Assembly (NCBI GenBank): GCA_037389465.1
Contig: JAZARR010000146.1
Coordinates: forward strand, 6,347,501-6,411,500
DNA: 64,000 nucleotides
Reading direction: 5' to 3'
From: Baylisascaris procyonis
Taxonomy: Eukaryota; Nematoda; Chromadorea; Rhabditida; Ascarididae
Part shown: one piece after another, positions 1 to 20,000 of the stretch
How the letters are laid out: every line of letters starts with the position of its first letter
Numbering within the stretch: the first letter of the stretch is position 1
Made by a program: the position numbers and the translations under genes
Notes under the pieces: generated by a model
The model's input: only the letters and a program-made list of their open reading frames with translations
Databases searched by the model: none
What the model was told of the DNA's origin: nothing

Positions 1-2900
1 ATAAAAAGCAAAAATGTGAAGAAAACAACCACAAATACACTCAAAGCTTGAATCACATGCAAGTATAACATGAATATTCACAATATAAACAGCATCACGA
101 ATGCCGACATTCGAAAATGAGTACTGAGCGAAGTGAAACAGTGAGAGAAATTCAACGAGTGGAGGAGGCAATAGAGTGGTGGGGGGACGTTCGTCACGAT
201 ACGGTAGGTGCGGCTGCGAGTCGTTGAAGGAGATTGATGCGCTCCTGATGGCAATTAGCATCAAAAACTCTCTCAAAGCAAACATTCTGACGCATCAGTG
301 CTGAAAAATTGAAGCAGCACCAATTGGCAATTCGACGTGCTGTGCTAATTACTCTCAACACTTCAAAATTTCAGTTTCTTTAAATCATTTGGATCGATTT
401 CCATAGACAGTATTGAGGATTTATTAGAGCTTTTTTTTTTAAACGAATAGAATGTCTAATTGAGGTTTTTCTGATTTTTTTTGTCATAAAATTTTAAAGC
501 AATTTCTCTAGCCAGTTTTTGGTATAGACTCATTTAAAAAAAAATGCAACAACTGTTTATAATTATAATGTGAAACGAAGTGAAAATGTGTAAAAATCAA
601 CAAAAAGGCTCACTAAATGCTGTCTTAAAACATCGGTTAGAAAATTTTCAAATCTCTATGCTTGATGCTTCGTTGATATAAAGCTCATCGAAATAGTGCA
701 AATGTGAAAAAAAAAAGAATGAAAATATAAATTCTTATAACGAAAATAAAATTTTCAATTTATGTGTTATTTTTGCTCCTTTTATTTTTTAGGGAAATTG
801 CAAACGCAGAAGCACCGTGTCTAGCAAGTTCAGTTACATCGCACAATTAGGGTGATCACTTTCAACGGCAAGTTTCTTAATACAAATGTTTGCAGACAGT
901 TATAGTCAAATTTATGAGCATCGTTGTATCGATGATATATAAAACATTTCGAGTCTTAAAATTGCTGCAGATCACGTTTCATTGATTGCCACAAATTGGT
1001 GAAAAATGCTTGCTGCCACTTGAACGCATTCATCAATCATTCTAAATACGAGGTATTTATCACAGCAAATACAGTGGACAATAGTATAGGCGTAAATATT
1101 CTTTGCCGATTTTGCAAACTGAAATCAATATTCAAAAATTGAAATGACTACAGACGATCATAAGAATCATTTATATTTTACATCACAGAAAGCTTCGGCA
1201 ACTTCTATGAAGCACGTTTGAGTGACAGTAATACAAGTAGTACTACCCCACATGAGGACATCTATACTGTTCCTCACTTGCTCAGCGGTACTGTTTATAG
1301 ATTCATGAGTGCTTCAACTGCTAAAGGAGATTAGAATAGGACCTAAAGGATACTGTGGTTACCTGTTGGCCTCACTCGGTGTTAAGAATTAGAAAGAGCT
1401 AAATGAGGATTAATGAGATAGGAGGGAAATAATTTGTGAAAGGATCAACAGTTGGTGGAAACGTTTTAGTCAATCGATCAAATGGCTATTAGGGCCATTA
1501 ACGTCTACTATGAAAACAAAGGGAAATGCCGCCGCTAACATAAGGTAACCCGGCGGGGAGCGATACTCCATTACCTTGGCATCTATTAGTCACCGAACAC
1601 ATCATCATTTCCTCCACATTCCTTCATACGAACATATCGCTACTCTATGTGGGCGGCAACAAGTCAAAATTCTTCACTTTTGATTTCCCATACAAAATAC
1701 GTTCCAATTTCTCATATTCGAATGCAAAAGTGAGTTTAATAAAGAATACTTTTCCAGATTACGACCTATTCTAATAAAATTGGGCAAACTATCAACGTTA
1801 AGACGTGGGCATTTCGTTGAGAATGACTCCATAGATGCAGCTTCAGGAAATATTACTTCTTGAATAATATTCAGTCACTTCGCAAATTCTCTAAGCAGAT
1901 TATGATCATCAGAAATGCTCGCAGAGGAAAAAGGCAAAGTAATTTAGCAGCGTTGATAAAATCTCTTTTGAAATTCGAAAAAAAAATTCAACTTTACCAC
2001 AAAATTGGTTGTGCATTTAATACCAATCTCTAGTTTTTAGAACTTTCTTTTCGAGATATGAATTTTTATAATTCAGCATTCAATTAACCGAATTTTTGAC
2101 GTCTTTTTGTGAGCGAGGTGACTTTTCAAGACTGATTTTTTAGTTAGAAAAATGTTTTATATTCATTTCTTACTATCGACATTATCAAATTTTGTGTTTT
2201 AACGAAGAGACTTTCAAGAATTAATTTTTTGGCAAACCGAATTTTCAAGAAATAAAGGTCCATATTCTTGTAAGATAATTTTTCTAAGCTCACCTTCTAA
2301 AGAGCTGAACTTTTGGGATCAATTACTTAGCATTAAAGCGTTTCGCTATTCGATGAGCAAGATTTTCATGACTAACTTTCCACCAGGCCTATTCTTAAAC
2401 ATTTTTCATAAGTGGTTGTGCAAGTAATTCTGATCATTGCACTCACGTCGGTGTCTGCTATTTTTGCGGCCACCGGAAAGTCAGATCTGCTTCAAAACTG
2501 CTTTGCTTATACTGAACGTTTCAGCTCGCCTATGACAGAGCAATGGTTTGTGCTCCATTGTGTGCACGTAATATGCCAATGTTATGCCATGAACGCAGTG
2601 GTTGGCCTAGTAGTCGCAGCCAGAAGTCGCGCTAGGAATTCATTAATCGAGTTCGCCCGGTAATCGCGTCAGAAGTCTTATTTACCGACTCAAAAACTTT
2701 TTTGATGGCATTGACAACCTTACCCTTCGATTTTGCATGTCATTCAAGCATAAATATGCATATTTTTCGGCTCCAAATTAAAGAAAGAACTCATTCAACG
2801 ATGCAATTTTTATGCAGAAAAATATTTGTCGATGCACAAAGGTGGAGACTCCTAGTTTTCATCACTTGAACAGAACACTCAATTACGTGACTATAATTTT
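1..2900. other. No gene seen; AT-rich intergenic DNA
   Basis: No run of phase-compatible exons or recognisable protein motif was found on either strand. The longest open frame (2412-2663, +) has no family signature. G-rich polypurine patches occur near 160-190. The segment 2100-2340 has loosely repeated TTTTCAAGA-type words that may be an eroded repeat. Confidence 0.5.
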
Positions 2901-2929
2901 CTATCAAAAAATGTTTCCGAATGCTAAAA

Positions 2930-3432
2930 TAAAAGTTTTTTCACGTCAAGAAACTTGTGGTTCACGTAGGGAATATATTATATTGCACAAAAAAGATACT
3001 TGATCATATGAAAAAAAATTTCCGATTCCATGAACAAGGTTCGCCATCATGCGGAGCAAATTTTTGAGTTACGTGAATCAAACTGCCGCTAATATCCAGG
3101 AAATTTGTGATCATTCGAATAAGGAGGTGCTTCATCACATGAGCACATTTTTGGATCGTATGAACAAAATTTAAAATTACATAAATAAATTCGTTTTCAT
3201 CGCATAAATATACCTTTAGATCGCGTAAATAAAATTCCCAATAATAGGAGAATTGAAATGTTTAGCAACGTGAGCATGCATTTGCATCATGAGTGGAAAA
3301 ATTGTGATCATGTGGGCAGAATTTTGGAATCAGTTAAGAACCTCATAAACGCGTCGGTAAAATGTCGAACTATATGAGTCGATTTTTTGATACCATGAGA
3401 AAACATTTGAGCCATGTGAATAAAATTTTGTG
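2930..3432. repeat. Degenerate ~22-bp tandem repeat, block A
   Basis: Successive units resembling gatcacatgaacaaaattt recur about every 21-24 bases, for example starting near 3002, 3024, 3047, 3110, 3133, 3155, 3175, 3199 and 3217, and again at about 3308-3425. Each unit has a GATC/CATC-like start, an ATGAA core and an AAATTT tail. Copies differ at many positions, so this is an old array. Related units reappear at 6260-6395, beyond a decayed retrotransposon. Confidence 0.6.
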
Positions 3433-3911
3433 CTCTCGGTGGGGTTCTCCGGCACTTGTTGACCGCTAGGTCAAACACTGTATCAAAGAACACAACACTG
3501 AAGTGATACATAGCATGAATTGGCACATTACTTGTGGGCAATAAAGCAACAAACATTTTTATTACGCACGAGCCTTGGCTATAGATATGATCTTAGTCCT
3601 TCTAAGTATGATTTGCCAGAGAGGTATTTCTTCGACAAAGAAAATTACCATCGTCACTCCCTTATTAAAAAAGTTTGCGCTTACCTCTTCAGGAAGTTAA
3701 CGGCACATAAGTTTAACATCATCACTTTGCAAGGTAATGGAAATCGTTGTGGGAGATAGCATACTAAGTTATAAATTTACACAATATGAAAGTTACACAA
3801 TATGGCTTTCTACCTGGTTGGTCTACGTTACCTCAGCACACTTCTCTGTGAACAATTAGTTCATTGTACTTAGTTAGAAAATTCTAATTTATGTAATATG
3901 CATCGACTATT

Positions 3912-4320
3912 GCAAAAGCTTTCAACGTTGTGCATCACTGAAAACTTTTGCATAAATTAGAAGCTTATGGTATTCCCAATTCCTTACTAAAATGGTTGCA
4001 ATCGGTCATCCTAAACCGTTTTTTTCAAGATCAAGAATGGGAGAGGTATTTCAACAAGTTGTGAAATTACCAATGGTGTTCCCCAATGATGTGTTCTACT
4101 ACTTTTCTTAACGTATATAAACGATACCTCCGATAATTCTTGAGTGCTTATAGGTTATTTGGTGATAATCTGGAAATATACAATCTTTCATATGATCCTA
4201 CGATCGATTCATCCTATTTTCGATGTGATCTTAAGAAGTAGAAGACGGTTTTAAGGTGCTTCTAAGTGGATTTCTTAAAATTGCTTGATAGAGCTACCGT
4301 AAAGTCTATAAATTACCTAG
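3912..4320 (+). mobile_element. Decayed non-LTR (CR1/Jockey-like) retrotransposon, RT core
   Basis: Translating in shifting frames gives reverse transcriptase blocks in the right order. A KAF-VVHH segment with an internal stop leads into KLEAYGIPNSLLKWLQS (about 3918-4005). GVPQ, a stop, then VLLLFLTYIND follows from 4075, matching the GVPQGSVLGPLLFL-YIND block with two codons deleted. Next comes FGDN, where the catalytic block should read FADD, and finally a NYLGL piece near 4310. Stops, frameshifts and loss of one catalytic aspartate show that it is dead. The order of blocks fits LINE reverse transcriptases of the CR1/Jockey group; the exact family is inference. Confidence 0.82.
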
Positions 4321-5294
4321 GTCTGAAGCGCCAACGTCGAAGACGTCTACGATATGTGTATCGCTGGAAGAAATTACGGAATTGGTCGAGTCACTGGTCT
4401 GTACGATGATGAGACCGTACTTGGAGCAGAGCATTGAATTGCAAGAGCAAATGTTTACGATACAACAACAAGCACTCAACAGGATGCTGGAGCTACACAA
4501 AGAGGTGCTGACAAAAACCTCTGCTGGTCGATCTCCCGCCCATGCGGCTGAGCGAAGCGCACGACTGACCGCTGCCAACAGTACTATAGTTAACGAAATC
4601 TTTGTGAAGAGCTAGATGTCACGTTCATGACTAAAGAAATATTCTTTGTGAGTTTAAGTAACGAGAACCGAACGCCCCCATGTAAAGATAATTTTCGGAT
4701 AATCATAATAAACAGAGGTTCTAAAGCGTGCTAGACGATTGAGACATTCTCTACACTTTAAAAATGTTTGCATTTGTTAATCCCACCCGCCGCATCTTGT
4801 TGACAAATTGTATGAGCAAACGAATTCTGTTCCAGTAAGTGAATTATGTCATTTAAAGAGCGTATTCATCGATCAACGCATCAGAAGAGAATGGGTGGGG
4901 AAGGGGATGAGAGAAAGGCAGTGGAGTCCACTAAGGAGGAGGGAATTCAAAAATCTATTCCATTAGCTACTAGACCTTGGGATAGATACGTGGCAATGTA
5001 AATGCCTCCCCGATCAAAGCAAAACGTTCGCTACAAGTATCCCCACGTCTTTCCTTGATCAAGGTAGGCTGTCCCGATAATTGCCGGGTGACAACTCCAT
5101 AATGAGGTTCTTTCTTGTATTTAATTTCAGTTCATATAGCAAAGCGAGCATATTCCTCGAACTAGCGGTTTTATTAGCTGAAACGAAGTCTGTTGTTATT
5201 ATTTTTCCACAAACGTGGACTGTCGTCTTCTTTAACGCCTGATCCATTCTTCTAACTGAATAGACCCTACTAGGTAGTATACTACGACCGTATC
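4321..5294. mobile_element. Foreign segment splitting the decayed LINE
   Basis: The RT core ends near 4320 and the RT thumb/C-terminal part resumes at 5295, so about 970 bases lie where LINE sequence should be nearly continuous. The segment contains a 77-codon open frame (4382-4615, +) rich in Gln, Glu, Leu and Met that looks like a helical Gag-type N-terminus. That resemblance is only compositional. It could instead be diverged LINE sequence. No flanking target duplication was identified. Confidence 0.35.
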
Positions 5295-5546
5295 GAATAC
5301 TACCGAACGGCATATACAGCGTATTGTAGACCGATTTGGGAATATTGCGTACAAGTATGGTCTCCTTATCTTGTTGCAGTTCTAAGAACTATTGAAACGT
5401 TGGAGGATGATTTCACTCGTATGACCTCTAGTAAATGATTTCCAATACCCTTTTCACCGGATTACCAGATTCGATTGAAAATTCCCCATGTTGAAGTGGT
5501 AGAACATCGCAGAGTGAAATTCAAACTCCTCCTATGCCAAAAATAG
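5295..5546 (+). mobile_element. Decayed LINE, RT thumb and C-terminal part
   Basis: One frame, broken by a single stop, reads YTAYCRPIWEYCVQVWSPY, then a TLEDDFTRM segment, then a VEHRRVKFKLL segment. This is the usual C-terminal order of CR1-type LINE polymerases (Y-x-x-RPI-EY-x-VWSPY; R-x-FTRM; RR-x-x-x-L). It belongs with the RT core at 3912-4320 on the same strand. Confidence 0.82.
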
Positions 5547-6060
5547 TAATCAAATTTTCCAATATGCCTTTCGAAGGTATTTTCTTGATAATTTTTCTTC
5601 AGTAGTTTCCATTTCAAAGTCATTCACATCTTTAATCAATTTCTAAACTACGTTGTTCAACCAGAAAATGTTTGCATATTTCATAGTCGCCTTCATTGAT
5701 TCAACTCGAGAGGTTTCACTGATCTCATCTGATCATAATCACACCTTTTAGATTATAGATATCAGCTATACAAACACGATTTTCATTTCGCTTTCCTTTT
5801 TTTTGTGCTCTCTCAAATATCTATTCCTATCGTACAGATTCTTACCTATTCGTCGATACTCTCGCTCACCTCATTTAATTCGTGTATTCGACCTTGCACA
5901 TTTTTTTTCTAAATATTCTCGTTTATATGCGTTATGCACATGTATATTGTTTATCATTTGTTTGTTCGCATAGTTATTTATATATTCATAAATTTCCACA
6001 GCTGTTTGCATTTTATTCCCTTTGAATAAAGACATTAATCACTCAATCAATATCCACCTT
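5547..6060 (+). mobile_element. Probable 3' tail of the decayed LINE
   Basis: The AT-rich stretch after the last RT block contains AATAAA at 6025-6030, followed by short ATCAATCA-type repeats, as expected of a LINE 3' UTR and tail. The boundary is estimated only. Confidence 0.4.
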
Positions 6061-6259
6061 AATCAGGACAGGAACTTCAAATGGTCATAGACGAGTCACG
6101 TGACTTCAGCGTCAAGCAAGATGCCCAAAACCGTCTTTTTGTTTTATTTCCCATCACTATGTTAACATTAAAATTTGCATTTATGCAGGTAAAATACTTC
6201 GCTTTTGAGAAAATCAAAGATATCTCGAATCATTGATGTCAACTTTTGGACTAACGTAA

Positions 6260-6395
6260 GGAATATGTCATGGAGAATACTATATTGGTTACATGAAGAA
6301 TGTTTCGATCAGATAAGCAAACATTTAAATTACATAGATAAGAAATTTTCTATCAGATGAATGAAATTTATGTTCATGTGAACATATTCTATTTT
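6260..6395. repeat. Degenerate ~22-bp tandem repeat, block B
   Basis: Five units follow each other: gttacatgaagaatgtttc, gatcagataagcaaacattt, aattacatagataagaaa, tatcagatgaatgaaattt and gttcatgtgaacatattct. They have the same ~21-22-bp period and consensus as the block at 2930-3432. The two blocks bracket the retrotransposon relic, so the LINE may have inserted into a longer array. Confidence 0.55.
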
Positions 6396-6399
6396 CCGA

Positions 6400-9300
6400 A
6401 AAAAAAAACTTTGGGAACCTAACTTGCTGAGAAAAAATTCCCGAAAAATTTGAAAGAACAACTTATAAAGAAATAATTCTTGAAAAATTGTTCTGAATAT
6501 TATAGAATATAACTTATTTTTATATTTAGAAATGAGATTGCATTTTTACGGTTTTATTTCCGTTATTTTACAACTTATTTAAATAAGTGTCATAAAAAGT
6601 TCGTATGCATGATCGTCGCTTGGAGCAAAGTGCGCTAGCGCAGAATATTCCTTTATAAGCCTGCGACGCTTTTGGATGGGCATCTGAAAAAAAGATATTG
6701 AATTAGTCTCTTCGAATAGACCATAGGTATGTCGGTGGGCATGCATTGAAAGTCGAGCCTCTATTTTTCACGATGCTTCATCGAGATCTACTCATGAAGT
6801 TCATATCTGCATACAGAACAGCGGTCCCTTAACCTCTCCCTCTTCCTCATCCCCGGAGGGGAGGGGTTGTAGTTAGCGAAGAAGTCGGACGATGGTCAAC
6901 TACGAACTTTAGTCCATATTCAATTTAATTGCGCTATATGCGTCGCCAATGAAAAATTCCGTGTTATTTGGCTGCAAGATTTTTCATTTTTATTTTTGCG
7001 GTTCTCACCGTGTTTACATCTAGGCGGCACTTGTCGATTCGTCGAGGCCTCTCATAAGACTCTGCTAAATAAATCACTTCGGCAAGCATATTTTCCACCT
7101 ACCGTTTCATTCAACCGACCAGTATTAGATATTATATGCCATAAATTGCAATAGCTCGACGATTCGGTTGTCCATCGGTTATTGCTGAAAGGTGACAATC
7201 AAGAAATCTGGAGGTGGAAACAGTCCGATCCAACGAATTTTGACAACTTATCCGTTGTTCCAGCTTGTTACGAGAGGGCACGATTTCTTCCATTTTGGCT
7301 TATCAAGCTTGATAGGTTCCAAATGAGCGGTACGCATAAAGAGGGAGATGGGGGTTCTACCATTAGGCAATTAAAGGTTACAGGAGTTTTATGTCAGTTA
7401 CGTGTCTTTTGGTAAACGATGAGGTGTGTCTACATCGAATTATGTACGCTTGTAAGGGGTTTGGACGCAGATTGGCCTTTAAGTTGATAGTTTAGCAGTG
7501 TTAGTTGAAGTTTTGCAGATTTTTAATGTTTTCTTGGTAGGTTTTTGTTTTATAAGTAGATGTTTTACCGTTGTGTTGAGTGATTGTTATATCTCTTGTA
7601 TGGAATATTATAATCGGATGTTCATTCATTAAGCGTTGTAAAACTCCGCTTAACCAAGTTCAGAAAATGTGATCCCAAGAATTAACGTTACGTATTTATT
7701 ATGCGCTCATCTTCGAAAGAAGTGACGATGTTTTTAGGATGCATGTTATCCCTACCTATGTGGTGGAAGGTAACGTTGTTAGAAGGGTTGAAAGTATTGA
7801 ACGGTTTGTCCACTTTCACAGTTTCCCGATAGGTTAAATTTCATGTAGTAAACGTTGAACAAGAGAGGAGGTGGCAGTAAAATGGAAGAGGCAGCGAGAG
7901 GTTGCCTTGTAGAACAGGGAGCATGAGGATTGATATAAAGAACTCTTAGTGTGTAACAATACATTTTTCACCATCGGGTGTAATTTTGAAACTGCTGGGG
8001 AATGCTTTTCAATTGAGCTATACCGCTAGTGAATATTACTCAGCACAGATCTTCGTTTTAAGCATGTTTGTTGGTCATGGGCTTATCGTTTCCATGGCGA
8101 TGGGTTCTGAGGGCGTTGGTCAGTTGTATAGCGGTGTGGTCACGATAACCACTCGTTGTTAAAGGCCACTTTTTATTGCTCACTTATTCCGGTCATATGT
8201 GATTGTCAAACATATGTGGAAATGCTTTTAAAACTCTCTTTCCGCTAAAAGAAAAAGCGCATAATTTCTTCTTTTACCGCCCCGCCAAGTTTTATGCGAG
8301 AATTGAATTTTTGACAAGTAAAAAATAGAAAGAAAGACATCATCAGATGTTACCAACGTTCTGAACTACGAGGAGGTGTAATTTTATAGTGACGGTCAGT
8401 GTTTAAAACCTATGAAATTATCCCCTTAGCTTTATCACAAATTTCCTTCAACGGCAATAGAGAGAGTCAGAGGGAGCAAAAAAGAGGGCATTCTTTAAGG
8501 TCGCCAGATTTCCAAAAATTAGGATAGCGGGGATGAGGTTTCAAGGTGATGCCCTCCTTGCTGCGTAGTATTCATTTGTTCTGCCTACAGTAACAGTAGT
8601 TTTCGATGTGAGTAATATAGTTGTATGGGTATCTACTTTGAGCAAACAAAAACTTACAAGGGGATTCGCATGAAAACAGAACCTTATTGCCGGATAAATG
8701 CTGCTTTGAAGTAATGTGGCAATTGTGAATGGAAAACAATGTTCATCGACTAAGGTAGTTAGAAATGGATGGGTGTTTATTGTTTGAAAGCGCTGTATGT
8801 CTTATAGCTAAGCGCTATTTTGTTTATTGGCAAAAAGCTGTTGTACAATGGAGAGTTTATTATGAAAAGAATGCATCTAAAATAATAAATTTTCGTCGGT
8901 CATATAGCTTCATGGGCATAGTTTCAAGAAAATATTTCACGAAACCTTTTGTTTATTTCGTTTAAACAGTGTTTCCAAACGGAAATTTCTCATGAAACAT
9001 TATTTCAAAGGCCCATGTCACATGTAGTCATATCCATTAGATGTATCCACAAAGTGCAAGACAGATCAGCTGTCACGTTCAAAGGAAGGCGTTATTCCAC
9101 CGATTGGTGCTATTTGTTTGTGTAACAGGCAGACGGCTGCTATTTTTTCTGTGCTCCTGTCAAAACGTCATGCACCCTTGCTGTTGGAACGACAGAATGC
9201 AATGTTTGAGCGCATGGTCTTTCTCTATCTGTTCCATTTGCACGTTATAGGAGCGGCGACGTTTTTTATCGCTTTAGTGAATCATTCATTTACTGCTCTT

Positions 9301-9800
9301 TTATATTATAGTTTAGATTGGAAATATTTATTGGTTTTAAAATTTCATAGTTTTTTGATGGTTTTGGATGACTTTATTTTCTTTTTTTTTTCTTTTTTTA
9401 AAGAGAACATTTCGTAATATTTTGTTGGAAAGATGATTGACATATTTCCTTTTTGAATAGCTCTTCGGGCAAATTGTTTCTGTTGCTGATGAATTCTAGT
9501 CGCGTTATGAAGGAAATGATTTGTTAAGCGTTACAGCACTTCATACTGTCATCGAGGGTTACTGTCCCTGTGGATCCTGGACAGCAATCGGGATAAAAGG
9601 ACGAGGGGGAGGGATGAGCTAAATCCTTCCTTGTCTTTACACACGTCCTTCACGAGGTCTTTACGAAAGCGACCCATTAGGATCCGTAATAATTTCTTGT
9701 AATGAGGAATCAGCACATTAGTTTTGAAATGGCATCATTGTTGACTGTAATGCTGCGCAGAGCACCTTTTATTGGTGGTTATGACATTTACCATTGCGGG
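6400..9800. other. No gene seen; intergenic upstream of the ArfGAP gene
   Basis: Neither strand shows phase-compatible exons or family motifs. Short open frames such as 8765-8965 and 9118-9417 (+) are rich in hydrophobic residues read from T-rich DNA and have no supporting splice context. Short G-rich or purine-rich patches lie near 6835-6870, 7340, 7860, 8460 and 9600. Confidence 0.5.
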
Positions 9801-9835
9801 AAGTAGTTTTAGGCAGGTCGCTGGTTACGACGAAT

Positions 9836-9840
9836 CCCAG
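9836..9840 (+). promoter_or_regulatory. Candidate trans-splice acceptor for the ArfGAP mRNA
   Basis: The sequence cccag ends five bases before the ATG at 9846. In nematodes an AG acceptor this close to the start codon often receives a spliced leader. The upstream pyrimidine tract is weak, so a cis-spliced or unspliced 5' UTR remains possible. Confidence 0.35.
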
Positions 9841-9845
9841 GGAAG

Positions 9846-17042
<7,197 letters not shown>

Positions 17043-20000
17043 AATATGGCAAGCAACCAGTGGACCCATAACTAATTTCGAGAAGTTTTTTTTTGCGTTA
17101 AATTTTACTATTTCACTCATATTGAAGTCATTTCTTCGTGCTTTTTCTCTTTGCTATCTATTCGTTCAACATGGTCCAAGTCTAAAGTTGTTTTTTCATC
17201 ATTCGTGTATTATCTGTCAAGCGATAATGCACGGTGACTTTTGCTTCGGAGAAGGGTCTAAACGAATATAATTGATAGTGTTTAATTTAGTCGTTGGGCT
17301 GAAGAGATGTCATCGTGCGTATGAAGGAAATGGATCATCATACTGGAACGCTTCTTAGTGCAGGAATTAATGCAAATCATTGTCTGCCATCGTTTGTGAT
17401 AAATTGCTAGAACATCGTAATGAATTGCCAACGCAGAGATTTGAAATCAAACTTTCTCGAGGTGATTGTGATTAGGATTTTTGTCGATGCATGTATCTTC
17501 CGTGCGATAATTTATCGGAGTGTTTCTTATGTGGTGGATGGTTGAAGGATCACGGGTAGTGACCCTTGGAACAATGGTCAACGCGGTTTATATGTGTTTT
17601 AAACGGTGTTGCCGGGCTGGAAGGCAATCAGGATGGACGTTGTTTCGTAGATGGGATGAAATTTCCCGAGGTGGATAGCTGAATGGAAAAGAAAGTTAGG
17701 GATTGGGCGCAGAATATGGACAGAGTTATGCCATGGTGGCCTAGTGGGTTTGATAATCGCTAAAGAAATGTTCGTTTTGATGTCTTTCAACCGCCTTTAG
17801 TACTCTTTTGTGTTGTTCAAAGACCAAAGCGTCATTTTAAAAGATATCTTTACTGGCTAATTATTGTCCATGAACGTTGTGTCGGTGTTTTTCCTTGTGA
17901 AAACTAGTCATTTGATTGCGTAACTTTGGTGTCATTGTTGTTTCTATCCCACAGTCACTCATTCTATTGTACACAGAGATTGTTTCAGCATTTGGTCGTA
18001 AAAGACCCATAGTTTTCTCACCTATATCAAAAATATTTTTAAGTGTCGTCAGGAAACCGACATATCGGGTTCATAGTAAATTAGCACTTCTACTGGTAGT
18101 CAGAATTTTAAATAATTTTAAGGTGGTAGGATGTTGTAATGTCTCTTGAGTATCCAGTGCTTAAATGAATTTTTTTAGGGAGGAGGGGTAGGCTGTTTAA
18201 AAATGAGAAGAACTTGCGCAAGTAAACTGTGGAATTGAAATAGCATGGCTTTACTTTGGTTGCTGTTAGTTTCTTTCCTCGTGGAAATTCAGGTGGGCAA
18301 GATAGTCCTTTCTTAGGATACGAGAATAAGAAACCGATGTACTCTTTCAGCATGTCGTGTTCATGAGTCGGCGAGGTTGATTTTTTGGGTGTAGATTAGG
18401 GTCAATATAGGGTACACCAGCACCAGAATGTTTGTCCAATCTTTTCCACTTTTGTTTTTTTGACAAAATGTCAATTTTAAAGCTGTAAAGAAAACCGAGG
18501 TTTTTAGCCCATTCGAACATCTGTGAATGGCTCAACAATCACTCGAAAAGAGCAAAACGCGGTGATCAATCCTAAGTCTGATACTGCAAATCGTTTTGAG
18601 GAGTCACTTAAAAATCTTCAACATCCAACATTTTTAGGGCGTTTTGCCAACTTTCTAACGTGGAATTCATCACTTTGCCATTTGGCGATTTTTAGGTCGA
18701 CATTTTTTCAACGGTTATCAATTTTTGACCACTTGTTAAAAGTGGGACAAATGTGAGAACTTCCCGAATTTGCTGGGACTTGAACTGTGGGAAATTTCTG
18801 CATACGCTTATGGTCACTTTAACGTCCTTGCGAGGAAAGTTTATAAAGATCTTTCTTTGGGCGTCAGCAGTCGTTAGTCTTCATTAGTGATTTTCAATAA
18901 AACACAAAAAAAACTTTCAGATCAGCTATTCTCTTGTTGAGGATTTTAAAATGGGTATAGTTGTTAAGGTGGGCAAAGAAGAGCTTTATTTCTATAAAGT
19001 TGATGCAAGTGTTGCTTTTGCTTAAGTGAATTCTTTCAGAAATCTTTTTTAAATGTTAGGAACGTTTGAGATTTTCAAGATTGTTTACTTTTATTCTTTT
19101 TCTATATTCTTCCTTTCCCTCTTCCATCCTCTTCTTTCTCTCAGACGTTGAATTTCTATGGTGTTATTTGTTTGATGCTATTCACAACGTCGATTGATGT
19201 CTATAAATCATCAGATCGTAGCGTTGACGTGTTGTTACTATTATTTCAGCGTTTCTCTTCCATGCTTTCTCCTTCATTCCGTCTTTGAAACGTTCATCAT
19301 TTGCATCACTTGATTTTAACGCAGCTTCATGTTCACTCCAACAAACACCGCACCTCCTATTCAACAGGTAATCCCTACAGCTACAAGCCTTTTTTCACAG
19401 TTTCTTTGCATGATGGAAATATGTGGGTAGGCTTATTGACGCTTTCTTGGAAAAAATTCATAACTTTTTGAGTGCAGAAAAGGGAGGCATGTTTCTCAGG
19501 CGATTTCTATCTCTGAACCAAATCAAGTTTCTGTTGCTGTTATCATCTACGATAAAGGGAACGTAGTGGTCCGGGATAAATTCGGTGCCGGTTTCAGTTG
19601 GAGGGAGCGCGCAACCTCTTCTGTGATTTGACGGGGTTTTATTTGTGATTTAGAGTGTTGTTTCTGTGGTCATCGTATCGTTGAGTAGGTTTCTGGTATT
19701 GCGACGGCGCTAAGGTACACACATTGAGTTTGTTTCGCAGTGCTGTTCGCATGTGGTCACTTTGCTTTTTGCATGTTTGTGAATGTTTGCTGTGACCGGA
19801 ATCGTCGTGAAAAGTGCGGATAGTACCCTTTTTGGTTACATCAAATGAGTATTTGTGCGTAGCCCCTTCGTCCTTAACTCCTCCACCCGTCCACTTCCTC
19901 TCCCGCTTCCGATAAATTTATGAACTTTGAAGTCTTCTTTAATGGGCGGGTTGACTGAAGCAATTGGGAGGAGGAAGTGTAGAGGGGTAAGATTGAGTTA

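Noticed and set aside
2930..3432. Regularly spaced repeats considered as a CRISPR-like array
   Set aside because: Units are contiguous and degenerate with no spacers, and the DNA is nuclear eukaryotic.
17735..17765. tRNA A-box-like sequence (tggcctagtggg)
   Set aside because: No B box, acceptor stem or cloverleaf could be formed around it.
19326..19366. Possible plus-strand exon encoding FMFTPTNTAPPIQQ
   Set aside because: It has both splice sites but its phase does not fit the ArfGAP exons, and no neighbouring exon was found.
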